In this document: piece after piece, positions 27,098 through 35,173 of the stretch
Layout of the letters: each line of letters begins with the position of its first letter
Numbering within the stretch: position 1 is the stretch's first letter
The notes under the pieces: generated by a model
What the model was told of the DNA's origin: nothing
The model's database searches: none
What the model saw: only the letters and a program-made list of their open reading frames with translations
Origin: Acidimicrobiales bacterium
GTDB taxonomy: Bacteria; Actinomycetota; Acidimicrobiia; Acidimicrobiales; JADJXE01
Length of the DNA: 64,000 nt
Direction: 5' to 3'
Assembly (NCBI GenBank): GCA_016716005.1
Contig: JADJXE010000001.1
Coordinates: 1,191,001-1,255,000 of the forward strand
Made by a program: the position numbers and the translations under genes

Positions 27098-27406
27098 CTA
27101 CGGCGTGGCGGGGGTGACGCCCTCGCGGTAGTACAGGAACAGGTCCTCCACCACCTCGCGCAGCCCATCGGCCGTGGCGCCCTTGGCCAGGTCGATCGTG
27201 ACCATGTTGCTGTACACGTGCACCGCCGCGACCTGGCCGGTGTCGAACAGCCGGCGCGCCAGCTCGTCGGGCGGGCGGGTGCCGGTGGCGTCCTCGCGGG
27301 AGCGGTACCGCTCGTGGCCCATGCCGGTCAGGCTGCGGTTGGCCTCGAAGCGGACGACGCCGGGCGTGGCAGACATCTTCTCGACGACGCTGACGGGCTG
27401 GCCCAC
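27098..27406 (-). CDS. Nfu N-terminal-domain protein
   Basis: This 102-residue protein resembles the Nfu/NifU N-terminal domain: VRFEANRSLTG opening, a central PPDELARRLFDTGQVAAVHVYSNMVTIDL and a closing helix LREVVEDLFLYYREG. The Fe-S scaffold domain with CxxC that normally follows is absent. The role of stand-alone forms is not established; one possibility is helping Fe-S transfer. The GTG start at 27406 has TACGCT 9 nt upstream. Confidence 0.7.
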   Translation of the reverse strand: MGQPVSVVEKMSATPGVVRFEANRSLTGMGHERYRSREDATGTRPPDELARRLFDTGQVAAVHVYSNMVTIDLAKGATADGLREVVEDLFLYYREGVTPATP

Positions 27407-27415
27407 GAAGACAGG

Positions 27416-27421
27416 AGCGTA
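27416..27421 (-). promoter_or_regulatory. -10 box of the Nfu-like gene, leaderless type
   Basis: TACGCT on the minus strand, 9 nt before the GTG at 27406. The divergent corA -10 box lies 14 bp further on. Confidence 0.55.
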
Positions 27422-27435
27422 GCCGGGCGGCTGGC

Positions 27436-27441
27436 TACGCT
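27436..27441 (+). promoter_or_regulatory. -10 box of corA, leaderless type
   Basis: TACGCT lies 8 nt before the corA GTG with no ribosome binding site between. Confidence 0.6.
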
Positions 27442-27449
27442 CGGCCGCT

Positions 27450-28460
27450 GTGATCTCGGTGCGCCACTACCGCACCGGCGCCCCGGGCGTCGAGATCGGT
27501 GATCCCGAGACGATCGACCAGCACCTGGCCGAGCAGGACGGCCTGGTCTGGGTCGACGTGGACGCGCCGACGCCGGAGGACGTGAAGCTCCTCGTCGAGG
27601 AGTTCGACGTGCACCACCTGGCCGCCGAGGATCTCCTCGAGGCCCGCCAGCGCCCGAAGCTCGAGCGCTACGGCAACCACTTCCTGCTGGTGGCCCGGGA
27701 CTGCCGCCTCGAGGACACGACCCTGGTGGCGATGGAGATCGACGTCGTCTTCGGCGACGGCTGGATCATCACCGTGCGCAAGCCGTCGCACCTGGGACAC
27801 GAGCCGGTCTCGTTGGACGAGGTGGCGCGCCACTTCGAGCGCCAGCGCTCGGGCGAGGGCGCGACCGACGAGGGGTTCCTGCTCTACGTGCTCCTCGACA
27901 CCCTCGTCGACCGGTACTTCGTGGTGGTCGACCAGCTGGAGGAGCGCCTCGAGGACCTCGAGGAGCTGGTCTTCGGCGAGGAGGGGCAGGGGGCACCCGT
28001 AGCCAGCTCCGACGCCGTCGAGCTCCAGCGGACGATGTTCCGGCTGCGCTCGACCTTGATGGGGCTGCGACGCTCGGTGGCGCCGCTGCGAGAGGTGCTG
28101 GGCGCGCTCCAGCGGCGTGAGGTGCCGTTCCTGGGCGAGGCGGCGGTGATGCACCTCCAGGACGTCTACGACCACGTGCTGCGCATCGTCGACCTGAACG
28201 AGAGCCAGCGCGAGCTGCTCACCGCGGTGCAGGAGGCGAGGATCGCCATCGCCGGCAACCGCATGAACCAGGTGATGAAGACCATGACCTCGTGGGGCGC
28301 GATCCTGCTCGGATCCACCCTCATCGCCGGGATCTACGGGATGAACTTCAGGTACATGCCCGAGCTCGACTGGCGGTACGGCTACCCGATGGCGCTGACC
28401 ATGATGCTGGTCCTCACCGTCGGGCTCTTCCGTTGGTTCAAGCGTCACGAGTGGCTGTAA
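27450..28460 (+). CDS. corA: CorA family magnesium/divalent cation transporter
   Basis: This 336-residue protein has the long cytosolic funnel typical of CorA (HHLAAEDLLEARQRPKLERYGNHFLLVAR; ERLEDLEELVFGEEG stalk). Two C-terminal membrane helices follow: the first ends with the selectivity motif YGMNF near residue 305, the second runs to the C-terminus followed by a basic tail (FKRHEWL). It forms a pentamer that admits magnesium or cobalt/nickel. Its stop is next to the TetR-type operator of the following gene. Confidence 0.95.
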   Translation: MISVRHYRTGAPGVEIGDPETIDQHLAEQDGLVWVDVDAPTPEDVKLLVEEFDVHHLAAEDLLEARQRPKLERYGNHFLLVARDCRLEDTTLVAMEIDVVFGDGWIITVRKPSHLGHEPVSLDEVARHFERQRSGEGATDEGFLLYVLLDTLVDRYFVVVDQLEERLEDLEELVFGEEGQGAPVASSDAVELQRTMFRLRSTLMGLRRSVAPLREVLGALQRREVPFLGEAAVMHLQDVYDHVLRIVDLNESQRELLTAVQEARIAIAGNRMNQVMKTMTSWGAILLGSTLIAGIYGMNFRYMPELDWRYGYPMALTMMLVLTVGLFRWFKRHEWL

Positions 28461-28461
28461 G

Positions 28462-28477
28462 TTGACCGTGCGGTCAA
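28462..28477. promoter_or_regulatory. TetR-type palindromic operator before the acyl-CoA dehydrogenase gene
   Basis: TTGACCGTGCGGTCAA is a perfect palindrome with 7-bp arms and a 2-bp centre, 36 bp before the ATG. Such sites are typical of TetR regulators of fatty-acid or lipid catabolism. No TetR gene is adjacent; the only one in the window is at 62284-62970. Confidence 0.75.
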
Positions 28478-28513
28478 GTTCTGTCTCTCTCGCTTCCCTG
28501 GGGGGATGCTGCG

Positions 28514-29779
28514 ATGCCCGACATCACGCTGGAGGAGTTCGAGAAGGAGGCCCGGGCGTTCCTCGACGCCAACGCGCCGCTGCGCGAGGAGGAGAAGCGG
28601 TTCGTCTGGGGCGAGGGCTCCGACCGGGTGGCGCTGTTCGACGAGAAGGCCCGCGACGCCGAGCGGGTCGAGCTGCAGCGGGCCCAGGCGTGGCGGGCCA
28701 CCAAGTTCGACGCCGGCTTCGGCTGGGTCGGCGGCCCCGCGCAGTACGGCGGCCGTGAGCTGCCCGCGGCCTACGACCGGCTCTGGCAGAGCCTGGAGTC
28801 GCGCTACCAGACGCCGAACCAGGGCTTCTTCGGGATCGGCCTCGGCATGGTGGCGCCCACGATCCTCGCCCACGGCTCCGACACCGCCAGGGACGCGTAC
28901 CTGCGGAAGATGTACCGGGGCGACATCGTCGGGTGCCAGCTGTTCAGCGAGCCGGGTGCCGGCTCCGACCTGGCGTCGCTGCAGACCAAGGCCGTGCGCG
29001 ACGGTGACGAGTGGCTCGTCACGGGCCAGAAGGTGTGGACCTCGGGCGCCCACTACTCCGACATCGGCGAGATCATCTGCCGCACCGATCCCGACCTGCC
29101 CAAGCACAAGGGCCTGACCGGCTTCGTGGTCGACATGAAGGCGCCCGGGGTCGAGGTGCGGCCCCTGCGCCAGATGACGGGCGGGGCGTCGTTCAACGAG
29201 GTGTTCTTCAACGAGGTGCGGGTGCCCGACGACCACCGCCTGGGCGACGTGAACCAGGGTTGGACCGTGGCCCTCACCACCCTCATGAACGAGCGGGCGT
29301 CGATCGGGGCCGGCGGCGCGGGCGGCTCCAGCGTCATGTCGTTCGCCCGGCTCGGCGAGATGGTCCGGCACTTCGGCCTCGACACGGATCCCCTCGTGCG
29401 CCAGGAGCTCGCCGACCTGGTCATCCGCTCCCGGGTGGCGGGCTACACCGGGCAGCGGGCGATGGACAAGCTGCGCGCCGGCCAGCTGCCGGGGCCCGAG
29501 ATGTCCATCGGCAAGCTGGCGCTCACCAACAACATGTACGCCACCGCCGAGTTCGTGTGCCGGGTGCTGGGGCCCCGCATCATCGCCGACTCGGGCGAGT
29601 GGGGGACGTGGGCCTGGTCGAAGTTCGTGCTCGGCGTGCCGGGCATGCGCATCGCGGGCGGCTCCGACGAGGTGATGAAGAACATCGTCGGCGAGCGAGT
29701 GCTGGGCCTGCCCAAGGACTCGGGCATCGACAGCACGAGCCCCTTCAAGGACCTGCGGGTCGGCACCCAGGCGGGCTAG
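28514..29779 (+). CDS. Acyl-CoA dehydrogenase family protein
   Basis: This 421-residue flavoenzyme has the usual domain order: alpha domain, beta domain with CQLFSEPGAGSDLASLQT and WLVTGQKVWTSGAHYSD, and a C-terminal bundle with GMRIAGGSDEVMKNIVGERVLGLPKD. Acyl-CoA dehydrogenases of this type act in fatty-acid, sterol side-chain or branched acyl degradation, passing electrons to ETF. It stands alone between corA and rnhB. The palindrome upstream points to TetR control. Its stop codon shares four bases with that of the convergent rnhB. Confidence 0.92.
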   Translation: MPDITLEEFEKEARAFLDANAPLREEEKRFVWGEGSDRVALFDEKARDAERVELQRAQAWRATKFDAGFGWVGGPAQYGGRELPAAYDRLWQSLESRYQTPNQGFFGIGLGMVAPTILAHGSDTARDAYLRKMYRGDIVGCQLFSEPGAGSDLASLQTKAVRDGDEWLVTGQKVWTSGAHYSDIGEIICRTDPDLPKHKGLTGFVVDMKAPGVEVRPLRQMTGGASFNEVFFNEVRVPDDHRLGDVNQGWTVALTTLMNERASIGAGGAGGSSVMSFARLGEMVRHFGLDTDPLVRQELADLVIRSRVAGYTGQRAMDKLRAGQLPGPEMSIGKLALTNNMYATAEFVCRVLGPRIIADSGEWGTWAWSKFVLGVPGMRIAGGSDEVMKNIVGERVLGLPKDSGIDSTSPFKDLRVGTQAG

Positions 29780-30459
29780 CGCGGACCGAGCGCCAGGCCG
29801 AGCTGCTCGACCTGGTAGAGGCGGCGCACGCCCGTCCAGGGCTGGTGATCCATGAAGACCCAGCTGCGCCGGTGGATCGCGCTCGGGCCGAGCCACGCCA
29901 GCGCCGCCCGGTGCCGGGGGCACGGGTAGCCCTTGTTGGCGGCGAACTCGTAGGCCGGGTAGTGCTCGGCCTCGGCGCGCATGATCCGGTCGCGGGTGAC
30001 CTTGGCAAGGATCGAGGCAGCCGAGATCGACAGGCAGGTGGCGTCGCCCCTCACCAGCCGCTCGGTGGCGCCGTTCCCGACGAAGTCCCACGCCCCGTCC
30101 ACGAGGACCCGGTGGGGAGCGAGGCCCAGGCCGTCGAGCGCCCGGCGGGCGGCGAGGCGCTGCGCCTCGGACATGCCCAGCTCGTCGCACTCCTCGGGGC
30201 TGGCATGGCCCACCGACCAGGCCGTGCACCAGCCTGCGATGCGGTCGAAGAGGTGCTCGCGCCCGGCCTCGGTCAGCTGCTTGGAGTCCCGGACCCCGCG
30301 GACGCGTCGGTCCCGTGGCAGCACGGCCGCGCCCACCGTGAGGGGACCGGCCCACGAGCCGCGACCCACCTCGTCCATGCCGACGACGACGTCGTGCCCG
30401 TCGGCCCAGAGCCGCTTCTCCACCGTGAGGGTCGGCGGCTTGGTGCGGGTGGCGGCCAC
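29776..30459 (-). CDS. rnhB: Ribonuclease HII
   Basis: This 227-residue RNase H-fold enzyme carries the type 2 catalytic motif VVVGMDEVGRGSWAGP (Asp29, Glu30). RDSKQL, VDGAWDF (third Asp) and the SIAAKVTRD-like SILAKVTRDRIM helix follow. It removes ribonucleotides misinserted in DNA and RNA of RNA-DNA hybrids. The GTG at 30459 is chosen because TAGCGT lies 7 nt upstream and because the longer frame adds only low-complexity residues. It overlaps the convergent acyl-CoA dehydrogenase gene by the CTAG at 29776-29779. Confidence 0.95.
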   Translation of the reverse strand: MAATRTKPPTLTVEKRLWADGHDVVVGMDEVGRGSWAGPLTVGAAVLPRDRRVRGVRDSKQLTEAGREHLFDRIAGWCTAWSVGHASPEECDELGMSEAQRLAARRALDGLGLAPHRVLVDGAWDFVGNGATERLVRGDATCLSISAASILAKVTRDRIMRAEAEHYPAYEFAANKGYPCPRHRAALAWLGPSAIHRRSWVFMDHQPWTGVRRLYQVEQLGLALGPR

Positions 30460-30466
30460 GAGCCGA

Positions 30467-30472
30467 ACGCTA
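30467..30472 (-). promoter_or_regulatory. -10 box of rnhB, leaderless type
   Basis: TAGCGT on the minus strand, 7 nt before the GTG at 30459. Confidence 0.55.
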
Positions 30473-30488
30473 CCGGGGTGGGCGGCCG

Positions 30489-30508
30489 TGCCCGGCGACC
30501 GCCGGGCA
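30489..30508 (-). terminator. Hairpin between selD and rnhB
   Basis: TGCCCGGC-GACC-GCCGGGCA gives an 8-bp perfect stem with a 4-nt loop, about 75 nt past the selD stop and just before the rnhB promoter. Confidence 0.5.
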
Positions 30509-30580
30509 GGGGTCCGGACCGCCTCGCCGGCCCCGATCACGCGGCCTTCGTGCCGATCGGGAGGGCCGCCAGCCCATCCG

Positions 30581-31588
30581 TCAGCTCAGGGTGACGCCGG
30601 GCGCGCCGCTGTCGACCACGCCGACCAGCACGAACCCACCGACCTCGAGCTGGGCGACCGCCGAGCGGTCGACCGCGGCGAGGAGGCCACCGGAGGTCTG
30701 CGGGTCGTAGGCGATCGCCTCCAACGCCGGGGCGGCCGACACCAGCACCCGACCGGCCAGGTGTTGGCGGTTCCGAGCGTCGCCACCCGTGCGGATCCCC
30801 GCCTCGGCCGCCTCCAGCGCGCCCTGGTAGAGCGGGAGGCGGGCGCCGTCGAACGAGAGCCGCACACCGCCGCGCTCGGCCATCTCCCACCCGTGGCCCA
30901 GCAGGCCGAAGCCGGTCACGTCCGTGACCGCGTGCACCGCACCCCCGAGCGATCGGAGCCGCTCGGACGCCCCGCGGTTGAGCCGGCGCATGCCCAGCAC
31001 CGCGGCCGCCTTGGCCGCGTCCGAGCCGCCGGCCAGCACGATGCCGGTGCCGAGGGGCTTCGACAGCACCAGCGCGTCCCCCACCCGTGCCCCGCCCTTG
31101 GTGAACACGCGGTCGGGGTGCACCAGCCCCTGCACCGCGAGGCCGAAGATCGGCTCCTCGGAGCGGATGGTGTGCCCGCCCGCCACCGCACCGCCGGCCT
31201 CCGCCACCGTCGCGGCGGCGGCAGCCAGGATCGCGGCCACCGCCTCCACCGGCATCCGCTCCGGGAACGCCGAGATGTTGAGGGCCAGCACCACCCGGCC
31301 ACCCATGGCGAACACGTCGCTGCAGGCGTTGGCCGCGGCGATGGCCCCGAAGTCGGACGGGTCGTCGACGAGCGGCGGGAAGAAGTCGGTGGTGGACACC
31401 AGCGCCACGTCGTCCGACAAGCGGTAGACCGCGGCATCGTCGAACGGTGCCAGCCCGACGAGGAGCGACTCGTCGGCGGTCGCCGCCGCCAGCTCCTGGA
31501 CGAGCGCCGACAGCGGCGCCGCCCCCCACTTGGCGGCGCACCCCCCGCACGACGTCCACTCGGTGAGCCGGATGTCGACCTCGGTCAC
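30581..31588 (-). CDS. selD: Selenide, water dikinase (selenophosphate synthetase)
   Basis: This 335-residue protein has the AIRS/PurM-like ATP-binding fold. The N-terminal active-site loop SCGGCAAK places Cys17 and Lys20 at the positions of the E. coli enzyme, with Cys rather than selenocysteine. Other marks are TTDFFPPLVDDPSDFGAIAAANACSDVFAMGG, HTIRSEEPIFGLAVQG and TDVTGFGLLGH. It makes selenophosphate for selenocysteine tRNA, selenouridine or selenium-dependent hydroxylases; no other selenium gene is in the window. The GTG overlaps the rpiB stop (GTGA). Confidence 0.93.
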   Translation of the reverse strand: MTEVDIRLTEWTSCGGCAAKWGAAPLSALVQELAAATADESLLVGLAPFDDAAVYRLSDDVALVSTTDFFPPLVDDPSDFGAIAAANACSDVFAMGGRVVLALNISAFPERMPVEAVAAILAAAAATVAEAGGAVAGGHTIRSEEPIFGLAVQGLVHPDRVFTKGGARVGDALVLSKPLGTGIVLAGGSDAAKAAAVLGMRRLNRGASERLRSLGGAVHAVTDVTGFGLLGHGWEMAERGGVRLSFDGARLPLYQGALEAAEAGIRTGGDARNRQHLAGRVLVSAAPALEAIAYDPQTSGGLLAAVDRSAVAQLEVGGFVLVGVVDSGAPGVTLS

Positions 31589-31992
31589 CCCAACCTCCCG
31601 ACGTGCTCCCGCTCCGACTCGTCGGCCGGCGTGGCCACGAAGGCGTCCACGATCTCGCAGGCCACGACCGGCGACGTGAGCCGCAGGCCGAGGGCCAGCA
31701 CGTTGGCGTCGTTCCAGCGCCGGGCCCCGCGGGCCGTCTCGGCGTCGGTGCACAGCGCGGCCCGCACCCCGGGCACCTTGTTGGCCGCGATCGACACGCC
31801 CGTCCCCGTCCAGCAGCACACGATGCCGATGTCGGCGCCTCCCCCGGCCACCAGCGCCCCCACCCTCCGCCCGACGTCGGGCCATGCCTCGCCCTCGGCC
31901 ACCGTGACCAGCTCGTGGCCGGCACCGGTGAGATGGCGGCACAGCTCGTCGGTGACGACGGTTCGCTCGTCGGTGCCGAAGGCGACCCGCAT
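31585..31992 (-). CDS. rpiB: RpiB/LacA/LacB family sugar-phosphate isomerase
   Basis: This 135-residue Rossmann-like protein matches RpiB: GADIGIVCCWTGTGVSIAANKVPGVRAALCTDAETARGARRWNDANVLALGLR. The Cys in the CWTGTGVS turn and the NKVPGVRAA-NDANVL stretch are the active-site marks. It interconverts ribose- and ribulose-5-phosphate or a related pair. The N-terminus (MRVAFGTDERTVVTDELCRHL) lacks the usual SDHAG start, so another sugar phosphate is possible. TACGGT lies 7 nt before the ATG; selD follows with a 4-bp overlap. Confidence 0.88.
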   Translation of the reverse strand: MRVAFGTDERTVVTDELCRHLTGAGHELVTVAEGEAWPDVGRRVGALVAGGGADIGIVCCWTGTGVSIAANKVPGVRAALCTDAETARGARRWNDANVLALGLRLTSPVVACEIVDAFVATPADESEREHVGRLG

Positions 31993-31999
31993 GCCGCCC

Positions 32000-32005
32000 A
32001 CCGTA
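32000..32005 (-). promoter_or_regulatory. -10 box of rpiB-selD, leaderless type
   Basis: TACGGT on the minus strand, 7 nt before the rpiB ATG. Confidence 0.6.
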
Positions 32006-32089
32006 GCGGCGGCCTCGCCCGCTGCCGGCGGCGCCCATGAGCAGCCGGCCGCGGGGCACAGCGTCGGGGACATCACCGGCACGCCCGCG

Positions 32090-32095
32090 TACGCT
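32090..32095 (+). promoter_or_regulatory. -10 box of the mannosidase gene, leaderless type
   Basis: TACGCT, 9 nt before the ATG at 32105, no ribosome binding site. Confidence 0.55.
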
Positions 32096-32104
32096 CGGCA
32101 CCCG

Positions 32105-34741
32105 ATGCCGCAGCGCACCGTGGCCGTCGTGCCCCACACCCACTGGGACCGCGAGTGGTACTCGCCCTTCCAGACCTTCCGCCTCCGCCTCGTCGACCTC
32201 CTCGACGAGCTGCTCCCGCGGCTCGAGGCCGACCCGTCGCTCTCGCACTTCCTGCTCGATGGCCAGATGGCCCTGGTCGACGACTACCTGGCGGTGCGGC
32301 CCGAGGCCGAGGAGCGCCTGCGCCGGCTGGCCGCGAGCGGCCGCGTGGCCATGGGGCCGTGGTACACGCTGCCCGACGAGTTCCTCGTGTCGGGCGAGAC
32401 CCTCGTGCGGAACCTGCAGCGCGGCCTCCAGCGAGCGGCCGCCTTCGGCGGGGCCATGGCGGTGGGCTACCTCCCCGACATGTTCGGGCACGTGGCCCAG
32501 ATGCCCCAGCTCCTCCGGCAGGCCGAGCTCGACCAGGCCGTGGTCTGGCGCGGGGTGCCGGCGGCCGTCGACCGGACCGCCTTCTGGTGGGAGGCTCCCG
32601 ACGGCTCCCGGGTGCGCGCCCAGTACCTGTGGACCGCCGGCTACGGCAACGGCGCCTACCTTCCCGACGACGCCGGGGAGCTCGTCGGCCGCATCCGGGC
32701 GTGGGAGCAGGACCTGGGCCCCGCCCTGGTCGGTGACCTGCTGTGGATGTACGGCACCGACCATCAGGTGCCCCGCCCCCACCTCGGCCGGGTCGTGGCC
32801 GAGGCCAACGACCTGCAGGACGACTACCACCTGGAGATCACCAGCCTGTCGGCGTTCCTCGACGCCGCCCCCACCGACGGCCTGGCCACGTGGGTGGGCG
32901 AGCTGCGCTCCGGCGCTCGGGCCAACCTGCTGATGGGCGTGATCTCCAACCGGGTCGACGTGAAGCAGGCGGCGGCACGGGCAGAGCGGGCCGTCGAGCA
33001 GCTGGCCGAACCCCTGTGCGCGCTGTTCCTCCCGGCCGACCGCTGGCCCGAGCGGCTGCTCGACGAGGCCTGGCTGCAGCTGCTCCGCAACTCGGCCCAC
33101 GACTCGATCTGCGCGTGCTCGGCCGACGACGTGGTGGAGGCCGTGCTCCACCGCTACGCCGAGGCCGTGCACATCGCCCAGGGCCTCACCGAGCGGGCGC
33201 TGCGCGCCCTCGGCGAGTCGCTGGCCACCGAGGGGCCGGTCGTCGTGAACCCCTCGCCCCGGGCGCGCAGCGGCCTGGTGGAGCTCGACCTCCCCGGCGA
33301 CGTCGAGGCCGAGGGCACCCAGCCGCTCGTCGCCGACCCGCAGGTGCCGGGTGACCTCCGCCTCACCGGCGCCGAGCTCCCGCCCTACCTCAACCTGCTC
33401 CGCAGCCAGCAGCTCGACGCCCACACCTACGTGAACGCCATCGACGTCGACGATCGCGGCGACGAGGTCGAGGTGGTCCTCTCCGCCGACCGCCACCTGC
33501 TCGAGAACCTCATCGTGTCGGACGTGAAGGCCGACCTGCTGGCCAAGGCGCAGGCCCGGCCAGACGCCCACTTCCACATCCGGGTGACCCGGCCACCCCG
33601 CCGGCGCGTGCTGGCCCGGATGGACGACCTGCCCGCCTACGGCTGGGCGGCGTGGACGCCGGCGCCGCTCTCCGTCGTGCCCGTCGCCGCCTCGCGGACG
33701 ACCATGGCCAACGGCCTGGTGACGGTGGAGGTCGACCCCGACCGCGGCACCTTCGCCATCGACGGCCTGCCCGGCTTCGGGCACCTCGTCGACGACGGCG
33801 ACCACGGCGACACCTACAGCTGGTCCCCACCCGAGCACGACCTGCTCGTCGACGAGCCCGAGGACGTGCAGGTGCACGTGGCCGACGCCGGGCCGCTCCT
33901 CGCCCGCCTCGTCGTCGACCGGCGCTACACCTGGCCGGAGCGGGTGCGGGCCCGCCGCCGGGTCGGCGAGCGCACGGTCGACGTGCGGACCACCCTCGAG
34001 CTCCGGGCCGGCGAGCGGCTGGTGCGGATGACCGTGGCCTTCGACAACCCCAGCCGCGACCACCGGCTCCGGGCCTGGCTGCCCCTCCCCCGGCCGGCCA
34101 CCACGTCGTCGGCCGAGTGCGCGTTCGCCGTCGTGGAGCGGGGCCTCACCGCCGAGGGCGGGCCCTCGGAGACGGGCATCCCCACGTTCCCGAGCCGCCG
34201 CTTCGTGCAGGCCGGGGGGCTCACCGTGGTGCACGAGGGACTCGACGAGTACGAGCTGGTCGACGTGCACGACGGCGCGGCCCACGCGCTGGCCCTCACC
34301 CTGCTTCGGGCCACAGGGATGCTGTCACGCGTCGAGGTGGCGACCCGACCGCTGCCGGCGGGCCCGCCGATGCGCGTCGAGGGGCCCCAGCTGCTCGGCC
34401 ACCGGGAGGTGCACCTCGCCGTGCAGGTGGGCGACGTCGACCCCTACGCCCTGGTCGACCAGGCCTACCTGCCGCTGCAGGTCGCCGTGGGCCGGGGCAC
34501 GGGGACCCGCCCGGCCACCGGTCAGGCCCTCGATCTCCGGGGGGCCCGGGTGTCCTCGGTGGTGCGCACGGCGGGCGGCCTCGAGGTCCGCCTCTTCAAC
34601 CCCACGGCCGAACCCACGTGGGTCGACCTCGGGGGGCACCGCGGCTGGCTGGTCGACCTGCGGGGCGCGCCGGTCGGCCCGGTCGAGGGCGGCTTCGGGC
34701 TGGCGCCCTGGCGCATCGCGACCGTTCGCCTGCCCGGATGA
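32105..34741 (+). CDS. Glycoside hydrolase family 38 alpha-mannosidase
   Basis: This 878-residue protein starts with the GH38 catalytic domain. VVPHTHWDREWY (residues 8-19) supplies zinc ligands His11 and His13-Asp15, and GYLPDMFGH (120-128) holds the nucleophile Asp124. GTDHQVPRPH and NSAHDSICACS supply further active-site residues. A helical linker domain and C-terminal beta-sandwich follow (about 430-878), as in bacterial MngB and plant/fungal relatives. It should cleave terminal alpha-mannose in the cytosol, since no signal peptide is seen. The product of the next gene, coupled by ATGA, is a thioesterase, an unexplained pairing. Confidence 0.92.
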   Translation: MPQRTVAVVPHTHWDREWYSPFQTFRLRLVDLLDELLPRLEADPSLSHFLLDGQMALVDDYLAVRPEAEERLRRLAASGRVAMGPWYTLPDEFLVSGETLVRNLQRGLQRAAAFGGAMAVGYLPDMFGHVAQMPQLLRQAELDQAVVWRGVPAAVDRTAFWWEAPDGSRVRAQYLWTAGYGNGAYLPDDAGELVGRIRAWEQDLGPALVGDLLWMYGTDHQVPRPHLGRVVAEANDLQDDYHLEITSLSAFLDAAPTDGLATWVGELRSGARANLLMGVISNRVDVKQAAARAERAVEQLAEPLCALFLPADRWPERLLDEAWLQLLRNSAHDSICACSADDVVEAVLHRYAEAVHIAQGLTERALRALGESLATEGPVVVNPSPRARSGLVELDLPGDVEAEGTQPLVADPQVPGDLRLTGAELPPYLNLLRSQQLDAHTYVNAIDVDDRGDEVEVVLSADRHLLENLIVSDVKADLLAKAQARPDAHFHIRVTRPPRRRVLARMDDLPAYGWAAWTPAPLSVVPVAASRTTMANGLVTVEVDPDRGTFAIDGLPGFGHLVDDGDHGDTYSWSPPEHDLLVDEPEDVQVHVADAGPLLARLVVDRRYTWPERVRARRRVGERTVDVRTTLELRAGERLVRMTVAFDNPSRDHRLRAWLPLPRPATTSSAECAFAVVERGLTAEGGPSETGIPTFPSRRFVQAGGLTVVHEGLDEYELVDVHDGAAHALALTLLRATGMLSRVEVATRPLPAGPPMRVEGPQLLGHREVHLAVQVGDVDPYALVDQAYLPLQVAVGRGTGTRPATGQALDLRGARVSSVVRTAGGLEVRLFNPTAEPTWVDLGGHRGWLVDLRGAPVGPVEGGFGLAPWRIATVRLPG

Positions 34742-35121
34742 GCGACTTCCCGCTCGCCGACCTGCTCGGCCTGCGCGCCGAACGGGGCGATCCCGGCCGC
34801 GGGAGCGCCACCATCGCCGTCACGCCCACCCACCACAACCCGCACGGGGTCGTGCACGGCGCCGTCGTGTTCGCCCTCGTCGACACGGCCATGGGCGCGG
34901 CCGTCACCGGCCTGCTGCCCGAGGGCGCGACCTGCGCCACCATCGAGGTCCAGGTTCGCTTCCTGCGCCCGGTCACCGGCGGGCCGCTGGTGGCCGAGGC
35001 CGAGGTGGTGCACCCCGGCCGGCGCATCCTCCACCTCGAGTCGAGGGTGAGGGATGCCGACGACCGGCTGGTCGCCCTGGCCACGGGCTCCTTCGCCGTC
35101 CTCTCACCGCCCACCGACTGA
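34738..35121 (+). CDS. PaaI-type hotdog thioesterase
   Basis: This 127-residue single hotdog domain has the family motif HNPHGVVHGAVVFALVDTAMGAA, with the nucleophile-activating Asn/His and the acidic Asp of the HotDog helix. The C-terminal strands VQVRFLRPVTGGPLVAEAEVVHPGRRILHLES complete the fold. It hydrolyses aryl- or acyl-CoA thioesters, often as a rescue enzyme for trapped CoA. The start overlaps the mannosidase stop (ATGA). Confidence 0.9.
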   Translation: MSDFPLADLLGLRAERGDPGRGSATIAVTPTHHNPHGVVHGAVVFALVDTAMGAAVTGLLPEGATCATIEVQVRFLRPVTGGPLVAEAEVVHPGRRILHLESRVRDADDRLVALATGSFAVLSPPTD

Positions 35122-35151
35122 CCCGACGCGGGCGGGGGCGGGGCCGTCGGG
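35122..35151. terminator. Hairpin between convergent genes
   Basis: CCCGACG (35122-35128) pairs with CGTCGGG (35145-35151) immediately after the thioesterase stop and before the stop of the opposing gene at 35174. Confidence 0.4.
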
Positions 35152-35173
35152 CAAAGGGACCGCCGGCGCCTCG

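Noticed and set aside
30581..31588. Selenocysteine in SelD
   Set aside because: The active-site codon encodes Cys (residue 17) and no in-frame TGA is present.
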